DNA of 64,000 nt from a bacterium (GTDB lineage: Bacteria; Zhuqueibacterota; QNDG01; JAFGCO01): assembly GCA_016932575.1 (NCBI GenBank), contig JAFGCO010000063.1, positions 1 to 64,000 on the forward strand. The letters are read 5' to 3'. Within the stretch, counting starts at the first letter, position 1. Every line of letters starts with the position of its first letter. A program made the translations under genes and the position numbers. Shown here in pieces: positions 56,484 through 64,000 of the stretch. The notes under the pieces are model-generated. The model was given only the letters and a program-made list of their open reading frames with translations, was not told the origin of the DNA and searched no databases.

Positions 56484-58031
56484 ATGGAAATGCTATTAAC
56501 AACTGCAGAAATGCGGGAGATGGATCGGAAAACCATTGAGGAAGTTCATATTCCGGGACTCTTGCTGATGGAACATGCAGGAGCAGCTTTAGCTGAATGT
56601 GTTTTAGAGATTCTGGAAGAAACAGACGGACAACATGTGGGCGTTGTCTGCGGTAAAGGGAATAACGGGGGAGATGGGTTTGTAGCGGCAAGACTGCTTT
56701 TTACACAGGGATGGGCCGTATCAGTTTTTTTAGCTGGAAATCCGAAGGAGATCCGAGGAGACGCGTTGGTTAATTTTCAGGCACTGAAAGGTTTAGAGAT
56801 TGATATATTTCCGTTAGAATCAAAAAAAGATCTGTCAAAGCTGCACCATCTGGATTTGGTGATCGATGCATTACTGGGTACTGGAATCAGCGGTGAAGTT
56901 ACCGGCTTTATTGCGGAAATCATCGATACTTTGAACCAAATCGATGTGCCAGTCGTGTCTGTTGATGTACCGTCGGGTTTGCATTGTGATGACGGGCAAG
57001 TTTCAGGAGCATGTATTGAGGCAGATGCCACCGTTACTTTTGGGCATCTGAAACGGGGCCTGGTTGTTCCGCCGGGGCGCGATCTTGCAGGAATTGTTGA
57101 TGTTGCTGATATTGGGATTCCTTCCAGTGTTACTGATTCTGTTGATATTAAAACCTGGTTATTTGAATTGACTGATTGTTTGGAGAGTCTCCCCTCACGT
57201 CCAGCATCCGCACATAAAGGCAATTTTGGCAAAGCAGCGGTTTTGGCTGGTTCGAGAGGTTTGACCGGTGCTGCTGCGTTGGCCTCATTGGCTGCACTAA
57301 AAGCGGGTGGCGGTCTTGTGGTTCTTGGCTGCCCGGTTGGTGTCAATGCTATTCTGGAAAGCAAACTCACTGAAGTGATGACACGGCCGCTTCCAGAAAC
57401 CGAACAGGGCACTCTTTCATTGTCCGCAGAGGTTGAAGTTCAGCATTTACTGGATTGGTCGGATGTTCTGGCCATTGGTCCCGGTTTGTCGCAGGAAATG
57501 GAAACCCAGGCTTTGATACGCAAGACCATTGTCGATTTTAAAAGGCCAGCAGTGGTGGATGCGGATGGATTAAACGCAATTGCCGGACATACTGATCTGT
57601 TCAAGGATTGTCAGTCGCCATTGATTATTACACCGCATCCAGGTGAACTGGCCCGTCTCACGGATGTTCATATTTCTGATATTGTCAGTAATCCTATTGA
57701 AGTTGCCAGGAAATGGTCGGTGGAATGGCAATGTGTGCTTGTTCTGAAAGGTGCTCCGACTGTAATAGGTCTTCCGGACGAACACGTGTATGTCAACAAT
57801 TCCGGAAATTCTGGGATGGCGACGGCAGGTTCGGGAGATGTGCTGACAGGCCTGATAGCCGGTTTGCTGGCACAGGGGTGTTCCGTTCGTGAGGCCAGTC
57901 TTTGCGGTGTATATTTACATGGACTGGCCGGAGATTTAGCAGCCGAGCATATTACAGGTCGAGCAATGGTTGCCGGAGATATCATTGCTGAAATCGGTGC
58001 GGCTTTTAAAAAGATCGAGGCCTGTGTATGA
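56484..58031 (+). CDS. nnr: Bifunctional NAD(P)H-hydrate epimerase / ADP-dependent NAD(P)H-hydrate dehydratase
   Basis: 515 residues; AGGAG seven bases before the start. The N-terminal YjeF epimerase domain (1-215) contains LMEHAGAALAE, VVCGKGNNGGDGFVAARLL and VSVDVPSGL. The C-terminal dehydratase domain (225-515) contains HKGNFGKAAVLAGSRGLTGAA, LAIGPGLSQ, VVDADGLNAI, ITPHPGELARL and the ribokinase-like GSGDVLTGLIAGLLAQG. It repairs damaged NAD(P)HX. The stop overlaps the next start (ATGA). Confidence 0.95.
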   Translation: MEMLLTTAEMREMDRKTIEEVHIPGLLLMEHAGAALAECVLEILEETDGQHVGVVCGKGNNGGDGFVAARLLFTQGWAVSVFLAGNPKEIRGDALVNFQALKGLEIDIFPLESKKDLSKLHHLDLVIDALLGTGISGEVTGFIAEIIDTLNQIDVPVVSVDVPSGLHCDDGQVSGACIEADATVTFGHLKRGLVVPPGRDLAGIVDVADIGIPSSVTDSVDIKTWLFELTDCLESLPSRPASAHKGNFGKAAVLAGSRGLTGAAALASLAALKAGGGLVVLGCPVGVNAILESKLTEVMTRPLPETEQGTLSLSAEVEVQHLLDWSDVLAIGPGLSQEMETQALIRKTIVDFKRPAVVDADGLNAIAGHTDLFKDCQSPLIITPHPGELARLTDVHISDIVSNPIEVARKWSVEWQCVLVLKGAPTVIGLPDEHVYVNNSGNSGMATAGSGDVLTGLIAGLLAQGCSVREASLCGVYLHGLAGDLAAEHITGRAMVAGDIIAEIGAAFKKIEACV

Positions 58032-58405
58032 AGCATTCCTTGGTTAGGATCTATGGACCAGCAGCCATGTATATGATCCTGATTTTTATTTTGTCTTCAA
58101 TACCTTCGGTGAAACCACCCGATCTGGGAATTAATGCTGAAGATAAAATTGCGCACGTGCTGGAATATGCAGTGCTGGGCACTTTGCTTGCCCGGACTGC
58201 TCATTTCAAATACCCTTTTTCTTTCCGGCTTTTTTTAATGATATTTTTCATTGGTGCGCTGTATGGAATCAGCGATGAAATCCATCAGGCGTTTGTTCCT
58301 AACCGGTTTTCTTCTCCATGGGATGCACTGGCTGACGCGGTGGGAGTATTCGTGGGGCAAGCGATATACTGGAAATGGAAAATGCGCCGTTCCAGTATGC
58401 AATAA
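58028..58405 (+). CDS. VanZ-like family membrane protein
   Basis: 125 residues. Opens MKHSLVRIYGPAAMYMILIF, has four hydrophobic segments and the family motif DKIAHVLEYAVLGTLLAR followed by GISDEIHQAFVPNR and a late DALADAVGVFVG. VanZ confers low-level teicoplanin resistance in enterococci; most VanZ-like proteins have no known role. Translationally coupled to nnr. Confidence 0.88.
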   Translation: MKHSLVRIYGPAAMYMILIFILSSIPSVKPPDLGINAEDKIAHVLEYAVLGTLLARTAHFKYPFSFRLFLMIFFIGALYGISDEIHQAFVPNRFSSPWDALADAVGVFVGQAIYWKWKMRRSSMQ

Positions 58406-58524
58406 TATATTTTCTTATTGACTTTTTTACTGCTTTTATTAATTTAATAAGTGCATTTTTGGATACGGTTATTCCAGGGATTATTTATGAAATTCGAATT
58501 ATCTTACCAGTCAGGAGGAGAGTT

Positions 58525-59739
58525 ATGACAACACTTCATTTTAATTTCAAAGATATGTTTCGTTCGGTGAGACTGGCTTTCAGTCTGCAAAGGATCTGGA
58601 TTCAATTTGTCGGACTATTGGGAGCTTATATCGGTTATTTCATTTTAACTTATCTGGCTTTCCTGATTTCTGGAGAGGGGATAGTTGGTGTATGGCACCG
58701 GTATGGTTTGCTGCCTGTAATTCCAGGGACATATGTACCTGTTCAGGGAATTATTGTCTATGGCCTGGCTGTTTTTGTCCTTGTATATGGTTATATGATT
58801 ACGGCTACTGGAGTCGCCAGAGCTGTTTATATGAACCTGAAGGGAAATACATTTTATACCTGGAAAGAGGCATTGGCCTTTGCTTTTAAAAAGAAATTGT
58901 CCATTTTGGGAACCCCTTTTTCCTTAGCTGTTATGATAATGTTATTTGTATTGGGAGGCGGTTTAATGGGGCTGATTGGGAAAATACCCTATGCCGGTGA
59001 ATTGTTTATGTCCGTATTTTCGATTTTCTGGATTTTAGCAACGCTGTTTTTGGTGTTCGTTGGCATTGCTTTGATTGTTTCACTGTTTCTAACACCGGCC
59101 ATTCTGGCCACAACGGACGATGACGCATTTGAAGGTATTTTTCAAAGTTTTTCGATTGCATTTACCCAGCCCTGGCGTCTGTTGATTTATCAAATTCTCA
59201 ATGTTGTCACATCTGTTTTTGGATTGATTACATTTACATTGCTGATTAAATATTCCTGGAAATTGTTGAATATTATTTTTACCTGGAGTATGGGGGATAA
59301 ATTTGTACGTGTCGCCACTGCAGCTTCCTATTACGTACAAAGCTTGACGTATCCCTTTGTTCTCTTTTATAAAGATGTTTTAGGAGATTACGGCAATATT
59401 TTCTTTTATACGCATCGTTTTACGAGTGAGGCTCTTGAAGCACTTCACTCATGGTCGGAGGGAACATCGGCGATTATTCTTGCAATTGTATTAATAATTC
59501 TGGGTGGATATGTCATGTCATTTCCCTTGGCTGTTTTCAATACGGGACATACACTTGGTTTTTTAGTGATTAAGAAATTCAAGGATGATGAAAATTTGCT
59601 GGAACGTAAAGACAGGGAGGAAGAAGATGATGAGGAGGACGAGGAAGTGAAATCCATTGAAGAAGAAAAACCGGCAGAAGAAGTAAAAAAGAAAACAGAA
59701 GCCAAGAAAAGCAAGGGCAAAAAGAAGAAGGAAGAATAG
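58525..59739 (+). CDS. Multi-pass membrane protein with long charged C-terminal tail
   Basis: 404 residues from ATG 58525, preceded by AGGAGGAG; the longer frame from 58375 overlaps the VanZ gene and has no ribosome site. Six or more membrane helices span residues about 20-345 (for example YGLAVFVLVYGYMIT and LAVMIMLFVLGGGLMG). The last 60 residues are very charged: an acidic run (REEEDDEEDEEVKSIEEE) followed by a Lys-rich run (KKSKGKKKKEE). I do not recognise the family; the helix layout and AFKKKLSILGTP segment resemble DUF4013/YciC-like membrane proteins only loosely. The tail faces an aqueous side and could bind RNA, membrane lipids or partners. Confidence 0.7.
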   Translation: MTTLHFNFKDMFRSVRLAFSLQRIWIQFVGLLGAYIGYFILTYLAFLISGEGIVGVWHRYGLLPVIPGTYVPVQGIIVYGLAVFVLVYGYMITATGVARAVYMNLKGNTFYTWKEALAFAFKKKLSILGTPFSLAVMIMLFVLGGGLMGLIGKIPYAGELFMSVFSIFWILATLFLVFVGIALIVSLFLTPAILATTDDDAFEGIFQSFSIAFTQPWRLLIYQILNVVTSVFGLITFTLLIKYSWKLLNIIFTWSMGDKFVRVATAASYYVQSLTYPFVLFYKDVLGDYGNIFFYTHRFTSEALEALHSWSEGTSAIILAIVLIILGGYVMSFPLAVFNTGHTLGFLVIKKFKDDENLLERKDREEEDDEEDEEVKSIEEEKPAEEVKKKTEAKKSKGKKKKEE

Positions 59740-60257
59740 TCAATATTCAAAGAAAAATCATCATGAATATTGAGTGGTTTTTGATAAACGCCGGGCTGTC
59801 GCCCGGCGTTTATTGTTATGGATATAGTCTTTGCTTATCGATATTCGGACAGCATATTCAACCAGCTGTTTGGGGATCGATAATATCAGATTTTTTGATA
59901 TTTTTAATTACCCTGTTTCCGCGGATTGGGAGTGCCGAATCAATCAAATATTTGCAAAAAATCCGGGATCGAAAACCATCTGCCCAGGATTTAGTGCTTC
60001 AGATTGTACACATGGTTGCGGCGGCCATTTAATACATATGAAATTTGATTATTGTCACTTTCTCAGCGGGTGTGTTTTGTTATATAACTTACTTTTAATA
60101 TATGCCAATTGTCCGAAGAGCCATATACTGGGTGTAGGATTGACGTGCACAGCGATTTTTTTATGAAAAACCGGTTGATTTGAACGCCCTGGTTTGCTAA
60201 ATTGCAAATAGTTAATTTCGAAAATCTTTGATGTTTATCCAACCTGAAGATGAATTC
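59740..60257. other. 518-bp intergenic region
   Basis: Contains the terminator at 59785-59812. Short frames through the rest (59763-60032, 59831-60166) cross that hairpin, have no ribosome site and show no recognisable protein; I regard them as non-coding. No RNA gene is recognised. Confidence 0.5.
59785..59812 (+). terminator. Perfect 12-bp hairpin terminator
   Basis: TAAACGCCGGGC pairs with GCCCGGCGTTTA around the loop TGTC, then TTGTTAT. It ends the acpS-nnr-vanZ-membrane protein unit. The T-tract is weak but the stem is very stable. Confidence 0.8.
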
Positions 60258-60851
60258 ATGCGCAACGGACTTGTCGTTTTCATATTGATGATTTTTTGCA
60301 TCACTGCCTGTGAGCATCCGTTTTCATCACGCAAGCCGGAATTTCCCAATACGAGTCAGTCTTTGTGGTTTCCTCCGCATACGCCTGAAGAAGTTCTTAC
60401 CAATTTGAATTATGCCATTCAGGAAAGAAATTCTGAAAATTATATGCGTTGCTTTTTAAATGAACCGGAATCACAGAGATCATTTCGATTTATTCCGGAT
60501 CCGGAAGGTGCCGCACTATATCCGCATCTTGTTCAATGGACATGGAACCAGGAAGAAACCATGATTCAGGAAACCTTTTCTCTTGTACCGGAAGATTCCA
60601 GTATATTACTTCAATTCACGGAGAATATTCGGGATGTCATTGCCGCTGACAGTGCTGCCCTTGTTCGTCAATACCACTGGGTGATCCATCATAACGATCC
60701 TTCACTGCCCAGAGAGCTGGAAGGGCAGGTGGAATTACGGATGGCTGAAAATGCTGTTGGGGAATGGGGTATCTATCAATGGATTGATAACAGTATTTCT
60801 GAAACGCCTTCATTCAGCATATGGAAAGCAGATTTGGGAGCGGCGCAATGA
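60258..60851 (+). CDS. Small lipoprotein of unknown function
   Basis: 197 residues from ATG 60258. A lipoprotein signal peptide (MRNGLVVFILMIFCITAC) has the lipobox ITAC. The mature part (PHTPEEVLTNLNYAIQERN, YMRCFLNE, FRFIPDPEG) resembles the NTF2-like or 'nuclear transport factor' style proteins in having helix-strand alternation and many aromatic residues, but I cannot assign a family. Its stop overlaps the start of the polysaccharide deacetylase-like gene (ATGA), so the two are co-expressed. Confidence 0.75.
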   Translation: MRNGLVVFILMIFCITACEHPFSSRKPEFPNTSQSLWFPPHTPEEVLTNLNYAIQERNSENYMRCFLNEPESQRSFRFIPDPEGAALYPHLVQWTWNQEETMIQETFSLVPEDSSILLQFTENIRDVIAADSAALVRQYHWVIHHNDPSLPRELEGQVELRMAENAVGEWGIYQWIDNSISETPSFSIWKADLGAAQ

Positions 60852-61969
60852 AGTTATCCTCTCCTTCCGATCAATCGCAAATACGCCTGTTTTTTGAAAG
60901 CGTTTGGGCGCCTTTTTTGGCTGGTGGATTGATTATTCTGTTTTTAATTGCAGGCCGTATTATTATGGATGCCTGGATTGAAAAGTCTCATGAACCAACC
61001 CTCCAGGCAGGTCCACCTCTGAAAGAAATAAAGCAGCGGGTTAGCGATGTTCTTGTGGCACATGAAGTGCAGTGGAAAGAAATCTCAAATCCTGCCGGTT
61101 CATTGCAACACTGGGAGGTTAAGATCCCGGCCGATCTTCCAGAAAGTGATCTGTATGTTTCATTACAGGGGGGATTATTCGATATTGGGGCTGAAGTGAT
61201 TTATTCACATCATGATCCCAGATCCGGACAACTTCGATTAAATCTGGGATGGGCCGATTCCTGTCTGCTGGTTCTGCAGTTGGTTCCGGCAGCCTATAAG
61301 CGACGAGCAGGACATATTGCCATTTTAATAGATGATTTTGGCGATCGGTGTGATACATTTACAAAATCCTTTCTCGATTTGGATGCGGATATTACTATTT
61401 CTATTATTCCCGGACTGTCGCACAGCAGAGAGATGGCAAATCAAGCGTTTTTGCAGGGATGCGAATTTGTTATGCACCTGCCCATGGAACCCCTAAACGG
61501 CGATTATCCGGATTATGGATATACCCTGATCACAGAAATGTCTCAAAAACAGGTGGAAGAAATATTTGAAAAATCGATGAGAAATCTACCTCAAGCGGCA
61601 GGTGTGAATAATCATATGGGATCTAAAGTGACATCGGATCGTCGGATTATGGGGTATTTGATGAATGCCATTAAGCCGAAAAATCTTTATTTTTTAGACA
61701 GCCGTACGACGGCTGCCAGCGTAGCCTATGATGTGGCACTTTTCACAGGATTGCGATGTGCCAAGCGGGACGTGTTTTTAGATACAGATTCTGAAAAACA
61801 AGCTATCCGACGAAAGCTGATTGAGCTGGCTCAGAAAGCGGAAGATAAAGGAACTGGTATTGGTATAGGACATTGTTATCGTAATACACTGGAAGTACTT
61901 CGAGAAGAGATCCCTGAACTTCAGAAACAGGGATTTCAGTTTATTCATTTATCGCAGGCTGTAAGATAA
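60848..61969 (+). CDS. Divergent polysaccharide deacetylase family protein (YibQ/DUF610)
   Basis: 373 residues from ATG 60848 in an ATGA overlap. One N-terminal membrane helix (about 23-43), then a region without motifs (about 60-150), then the divergent deacetylase domain: IAILIDDFGD (Asp pair), ISIIPGLSHSREMANQA, FVMHLPMEPLN, VNNHMGSKVTSD, YFLDSRTTAAS and GIGIGHCYRNTLEVL. The metal-binding Asp, His and final His are kept. It is anchored in the inner membrane facing the periplasm. Relatives are often near division or cell-envelope genes; the substrate is unproven. Confidence 0.88.
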   Translation: MKLSSPSDQSQIRLFFESVWAPFLAGGLIILFLIAGRIIMDAWIEKSHEPTLQAGPPLKEIKQRVSDVLVAHEVQWKEISNPAGSLQHWEVKIPADLPESDLYVSLQGGLFDIGAEVIYSHHDPRSGQLRLNLGWADSCLLVLQLVPAAYKRRAGHIAILIDDFGDRCDTFTKSFLDLDADITISIIPGLSHSREMANQAFLQGCEFVMHLPMEPLNGDYPDYGYTLITEMSQKQVEEIFEKSMRNLPQAAGVNNHMGSKVTSDRRIMGYLMNAIKPKNLYFLDSRTTAASVAYDVALFTGLRCAKRDVFLDTDSEKQAIRRKLIELAQKAEDKGTGIGIGHCYRNTLEVLREEIPELQKQGFQFIHLSQAVR

Positions 61970-61997
61970 ATCAAATATTAAATATCAAATATCTAAA
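61970..61997. repeat. Heptamer tandem array ATCAAAT, four copies
   Basis: Reads ATCAAAT, ATTAAAT, ATCAAAT and ATCTAAA immediately after the preceding gene; two AAATCAA units follow near 62006. Same period as the arrays at 11552 and 18432. Confidence 0.75.
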
Positions 61998-62094
61998 AGA
62001 AAAAAAATCAAAAATCAAGACAACTGCATTTGTATTTTTAATTTGTCATTTATGATATTTACATTTTGCTTTTTCATTTTTTATGGGAGGTGCT

Positions 62095-62805
62095 ATGGCG
62101 CGATTGGGCGTGAATCTTGAAGCGATTGCAATTCTCCGTGAGAATGGTGTCAGCGGTGCTGATCCGTTGATGACTGCGATGCTGGCTGAACTGGGCGGTG
62201 CAGATGGTATTGTATGTTCGTTGCGGGAGGATTTGCCTTATATTAAGGAAAGGGATTTACAATTATTAAAAGAATTGGTCAAAACACATCTGAATATTCA
62301 AACACCTGTGGATGAATCCCTGATTAACCAAGTTCTCTCGATACATCCGGATATGATTACTTTGGTTCCCGGAAACAAACCAGGCAGCACACCAGGTGGC
62401 GGACTGGATGTTCTGGGTCAGGGAAGCAAATTGGTAAAATTGATGCAGGAGCTTCGTGATCAAGACGTCGTGATCTGTATGCTGATAGAACCAAATATTC
62501 ATCAGATCAAAGCAGCCGCGAAAATCGGTGTGGATTATGTGGAATTACATCTGGGGCTTTATGCCAAAGCAGACGATTTAAATGAACGCAATGATCATCT
62601 TGAAAATATCAGCAGTGTGAGTCTGGCTGCCCAGAAACTGGGACTGGGTGTGGCAGCAGGTCAGTATGCGGATTATCAAAATGTGATGGCGATTTCTGCG
62701 ATTAACTCTATTGAGGAAATCAATGTAGGACGCGCTATTATAAGCAGAGCCCTAAGTATAGGGATGGAGTCAGCCGTCCGGGATATGGTGGCGCTGGTAC
62801 ATTGA
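62095..62805 (+). CDS. PdxJ-fold protein with substituted active site (pyridoxine 5'-phosphate synthase paralogue)
   Basis: 236 residues from ATG 62095, with GGGAGG upstream; ATG 62083 would include that site in the coding region. The whole length aligns with PdxJ (LGVN, PLMTAMLAELGGADGI, LREDLPYIKERDLQLL, GGGLDVLGQ, INVGRAIISRA). By memory of the E. coli enzyme, active-site positions differ: His45 is Ser (CSLRED), Glu72 is Gln (LNIQT), His193 is Gln (AAGQYADY), the N-terminal NIDH His is Ala (NLEAI) and the His of NIGHAI is Arg. Arg of LRED and the phosphate-binding C-terminus remain. It probably does not make pyridoxine phosphate; it may bind a phosphorylated ligand or catalyse another reaction. 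The usual acpS neighbour of pdxJ is 6 kb away. Confidence 0.85.
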   Translation: MARLGVNLEAIAILRENGVSGADPLMTAMLAELGGADGIVCSLREDLPYIKERDLQLLKELVKTHLNIQTPVDESLINQVLSIHPDMITLVPGNKPGSTPGGGLDVLGQGSKLVKLMQELRDQDVVICMLIEPNIHQIKAAAKIGVDYVELHLGLYAKADDLNERNDHLENISSVSLAAQKLGLGVAAGQYADYQNVMAISAINSIEEINVGRAIISRALSIGMESAVRDMVALVH

Positions 62806-62986
62806 TGGAAAAATGATGATACAGAAAAATGAAGGCGCAAATATAACAACAAATATTCATGAGATTTAAGACAATGATTTGACAGGCTCAGGATAAAACT
62901 TGACTCAAAATCATGACAGGTGATGGAAAGAAAGACCGTATAAAAAGTCAGTTCGGATGAATATTGGATGATGCATACAAATCCAT

Positions 62987-64000
62987 ATGAAAAAAAAATA
63001 CAACATTGGTATTATCGGTATGGGCATGATCGGGGATGTGCATCTGGAATGCATCCGGAAGGATGGCAGGGGAGAAGTGACCTGGATAGCAGCACGATCG
63101 GAAGAAACGCTCAATAAGAAATTGAATAAATATCGTGTGCCCCATGGCACTACGGACTATCATGATATGCTTAAAGATCCATCTGTCAGTGCGGTAATCA
63201 TTGCCAGCCCGCCGTTTACGCATCTGGAAATAACCAAATCTGCTTTAAAAGCCGGAAAACACATACTACTTGAAAAACCCATGGTTGTAAGTCCGGACGA
63301 ATTGGATACACTGCTAAAGCTCATTAAAAGATATCCAGATCTATTGGTATTGGAATGCTCTTGCAGGCATGCGCGACTGCAGCCCAAGTTTAAATATGTC
63401 CGAAAAATAATCAGAGACGGCGTACTGGGAGAAATTTATCATATCCATCATCAGCACTTAACAAGGTCCACATTTATCGAGTACAATCCGGCAGGGATCT
63501 GGGCACACCAGAAGGCGCTGGCCGGGGGCGGACCATTGATCGACTGGGGTGTCTATGATCTGTCTTTTCATCTGGGTATTCTGGATGATGTTCCGAATCC
63601 AGTCACGGTTGAATCTTTTACCCGGAATGATTTAAAAGAATACGACCTTTGTGATTTTAAATCTGATATTGAGGAACACGGTGCGGCTTTTATGACCTTT
63701 GATACTGGACTTACCTACTATTATGAACGGGGTGCGGGTGTGCATTTTGAAGCGCCCAACCAAACGAGGATTCATGGAAGCCGAGGAGGGCTGCAATTCT
63801 CCTTTTGTACCTGGGATGCTCCTGAAGTTACGCTGTTTTATTTGGATGCTTCCGGAAATGAAGCAAAAACAGTTATTATTCCGGAAGGCTTAGCTGATCA
63901 CGATGATAATCTGGCTTTAACCTCACATTTTCTGGATTTTCTAGAAGGCAGAGTGAAACCTCAGATGACTGTATCCTTGGCAGCCAAGTATCTGCGGATT
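62987..64000 (+). CDS. Gfo/Idh/MocA-family NAD(P)-dependent oxidoreductase (3' partial)
   Basis: The frame is open from ATG 62987 to the window edge (338 residues), so the end is missing. The N-terminal Rossmann domain has YNIGIIGMGMIGDVHLE, AVIIASPPFTHLEI and the signature LLEKPM. The second domain has ALAGGGPLIDWGVYDLSFHLG, with Asp and His at the usual catalytic region, and later LTYYYERGAG. These enzymes oxidise or reduce sugars, inositols and related polyols. No sugar gene is adjacent in the window. The ribosome site is weak; the start is chosen from the family N-terminus. Confidence 0.88.
   Translation, partial: MKKKYNIGIIGMGMIGDVHLECIRKDGRGEVTWIAARSEETLNKKLNKYRVPHGTTDYHDMLKDPSVSAVIIASPPFTHLEITKSALKAGKHILLEKPMVVSPDELDTLLKLIKRYPDLLVLECSCRHARLQPKFKYVRKIIRDGVLGEIYHIHHQHLTRSTFIEYNPAGIWAHQKALAGGGPLIDWGVYDLSFHLGILDDVPNPVTVESFTRNDLKEYDLCDFKSDIEEHGAAFMTFDTGLTYYYERGAGVHFEAPNQTRIHGSRGGLQFSFCTWDAPEVTLFYLDASGNEAKTVIIPEGLADHDDNLALTSHFLDFLEGRVKPQMTVSLAAKYLRI

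Noticed and set aside
58375-58524. Upstream start for the charged-tail membrane protein
   Set aside because: Overlaps the VanZ-like gene and lacks a ribosome site; AGGAGGAG directly precedes ATG 58525.
59763-60166. Open frames of 89 and 111 residues after the membrane protein gene
   Set aside because: They overlap each other, one crosses the terminator hairpin, neither has a ribosome site, and the translations look unlike real proteins.
60170-60220. Possible second sigma-54 promoter (TGGTTTGC...TTGC) before the lipoprotein gene
   Set aside because: The GG to GC spacing is 13 bp rather than 12, and the -24 box is poor.
1-64000. CRISPR arrays, tRNA or rRNA genes, insertion sequences or prophage
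   Set aside because: No spaced direct repeats of 25-40 bp, no cloverleaf-like sequence in the gaps and no transposase, integrase or phage gene was seen. The tandem arrays have periods of 7 and 8 and no spacers.

Overview
The window (about 43% GC by eye) looks like the chromosome of an uncultured bacterium of the FCB superphylum, most like candidate division KSB1, Calditrichota or Ignavibacteria. The main evidence is three giant secreted proteins that end in a PNPFN-type C-terminal domain (type IX secretion-like cargo). A ResB-CcsA fusion, a YfiR-linked TonB receptor and intergenic heptamer repeats also fit. The phylum call is inference. No rRNA, tRNA, CRISPR array, insertion sequence or prophage was seen.

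Layout. 1-9.9 kb: three surface or secreted proteins: a papain-type peptidase tail with a sorting domain, a beta-propeller/FG-GAP protein, and a PNGGE-repeat protein with cohesin and dockerin-like modules. 10.1-25.2 kb: a short asparaginase-like protein, a DUF4384 protein and four large exported WD40 proteins. Three of these end in an intact caspase-like (C14) protease and one lacks the protease. The gaps between them are packed with hairpins and short tandem repeats. 25.5-29.9 kb: a GH5 glucanase (minus strand), a YciO/YrdC protein, a sigma-54 activator with a degenerate receiver, and a sigma-54 promoter in front of a small gene pair that includes a 52-residue acidic microprotein missed by length filters.

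30.0-36.5 kb: a compact cluster of three ATP-grasp ligases, a GNAT acetyltransferase, a radical-SAM lysine 2,3-aminomutase and a GNAT-deacetylase fusion. This looks like a beta-lysine-based small-molecule pathway and is the best candidate for an undescribed system. 36.6-37.8 kb: a LapA-domain protein and a Ca2+/cation antiporter. 38.1-47.9 kb: a Sfp-type phosphopantetheinyl transferase and two NRPS proteins (C-A-T-E and C-A-T-R), predicted to make an N-acylated D-Xaa-Yaa aldehyde or alcohol. 48.0-52.1 kb: TonB-dependent receptor, YfiR protein and HisKA_2 kinase, probably an outer-membrane-to-cytoplasm signalling unit that may sense or take up the NRPS product.

52.1-64 kb: mostly housekeeping genes. 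These are an ECF sigma factor with a ResB-CcsA cytochrome c assembly fusion (minus strand), AcpS, the NAD(P)HX repair enzyme Nnr, a VanZ-like protein, a multi-pass membrane protein with a charged tail, a lipoprotein, a divergent polysaccharide deacetylase, a PdxJ-fold protein that has lost most catalytic residues, and the start of a Gfo/Idh/MocA oxidoreductase. All annotations are by reading sequence and motifs; no database search was run.
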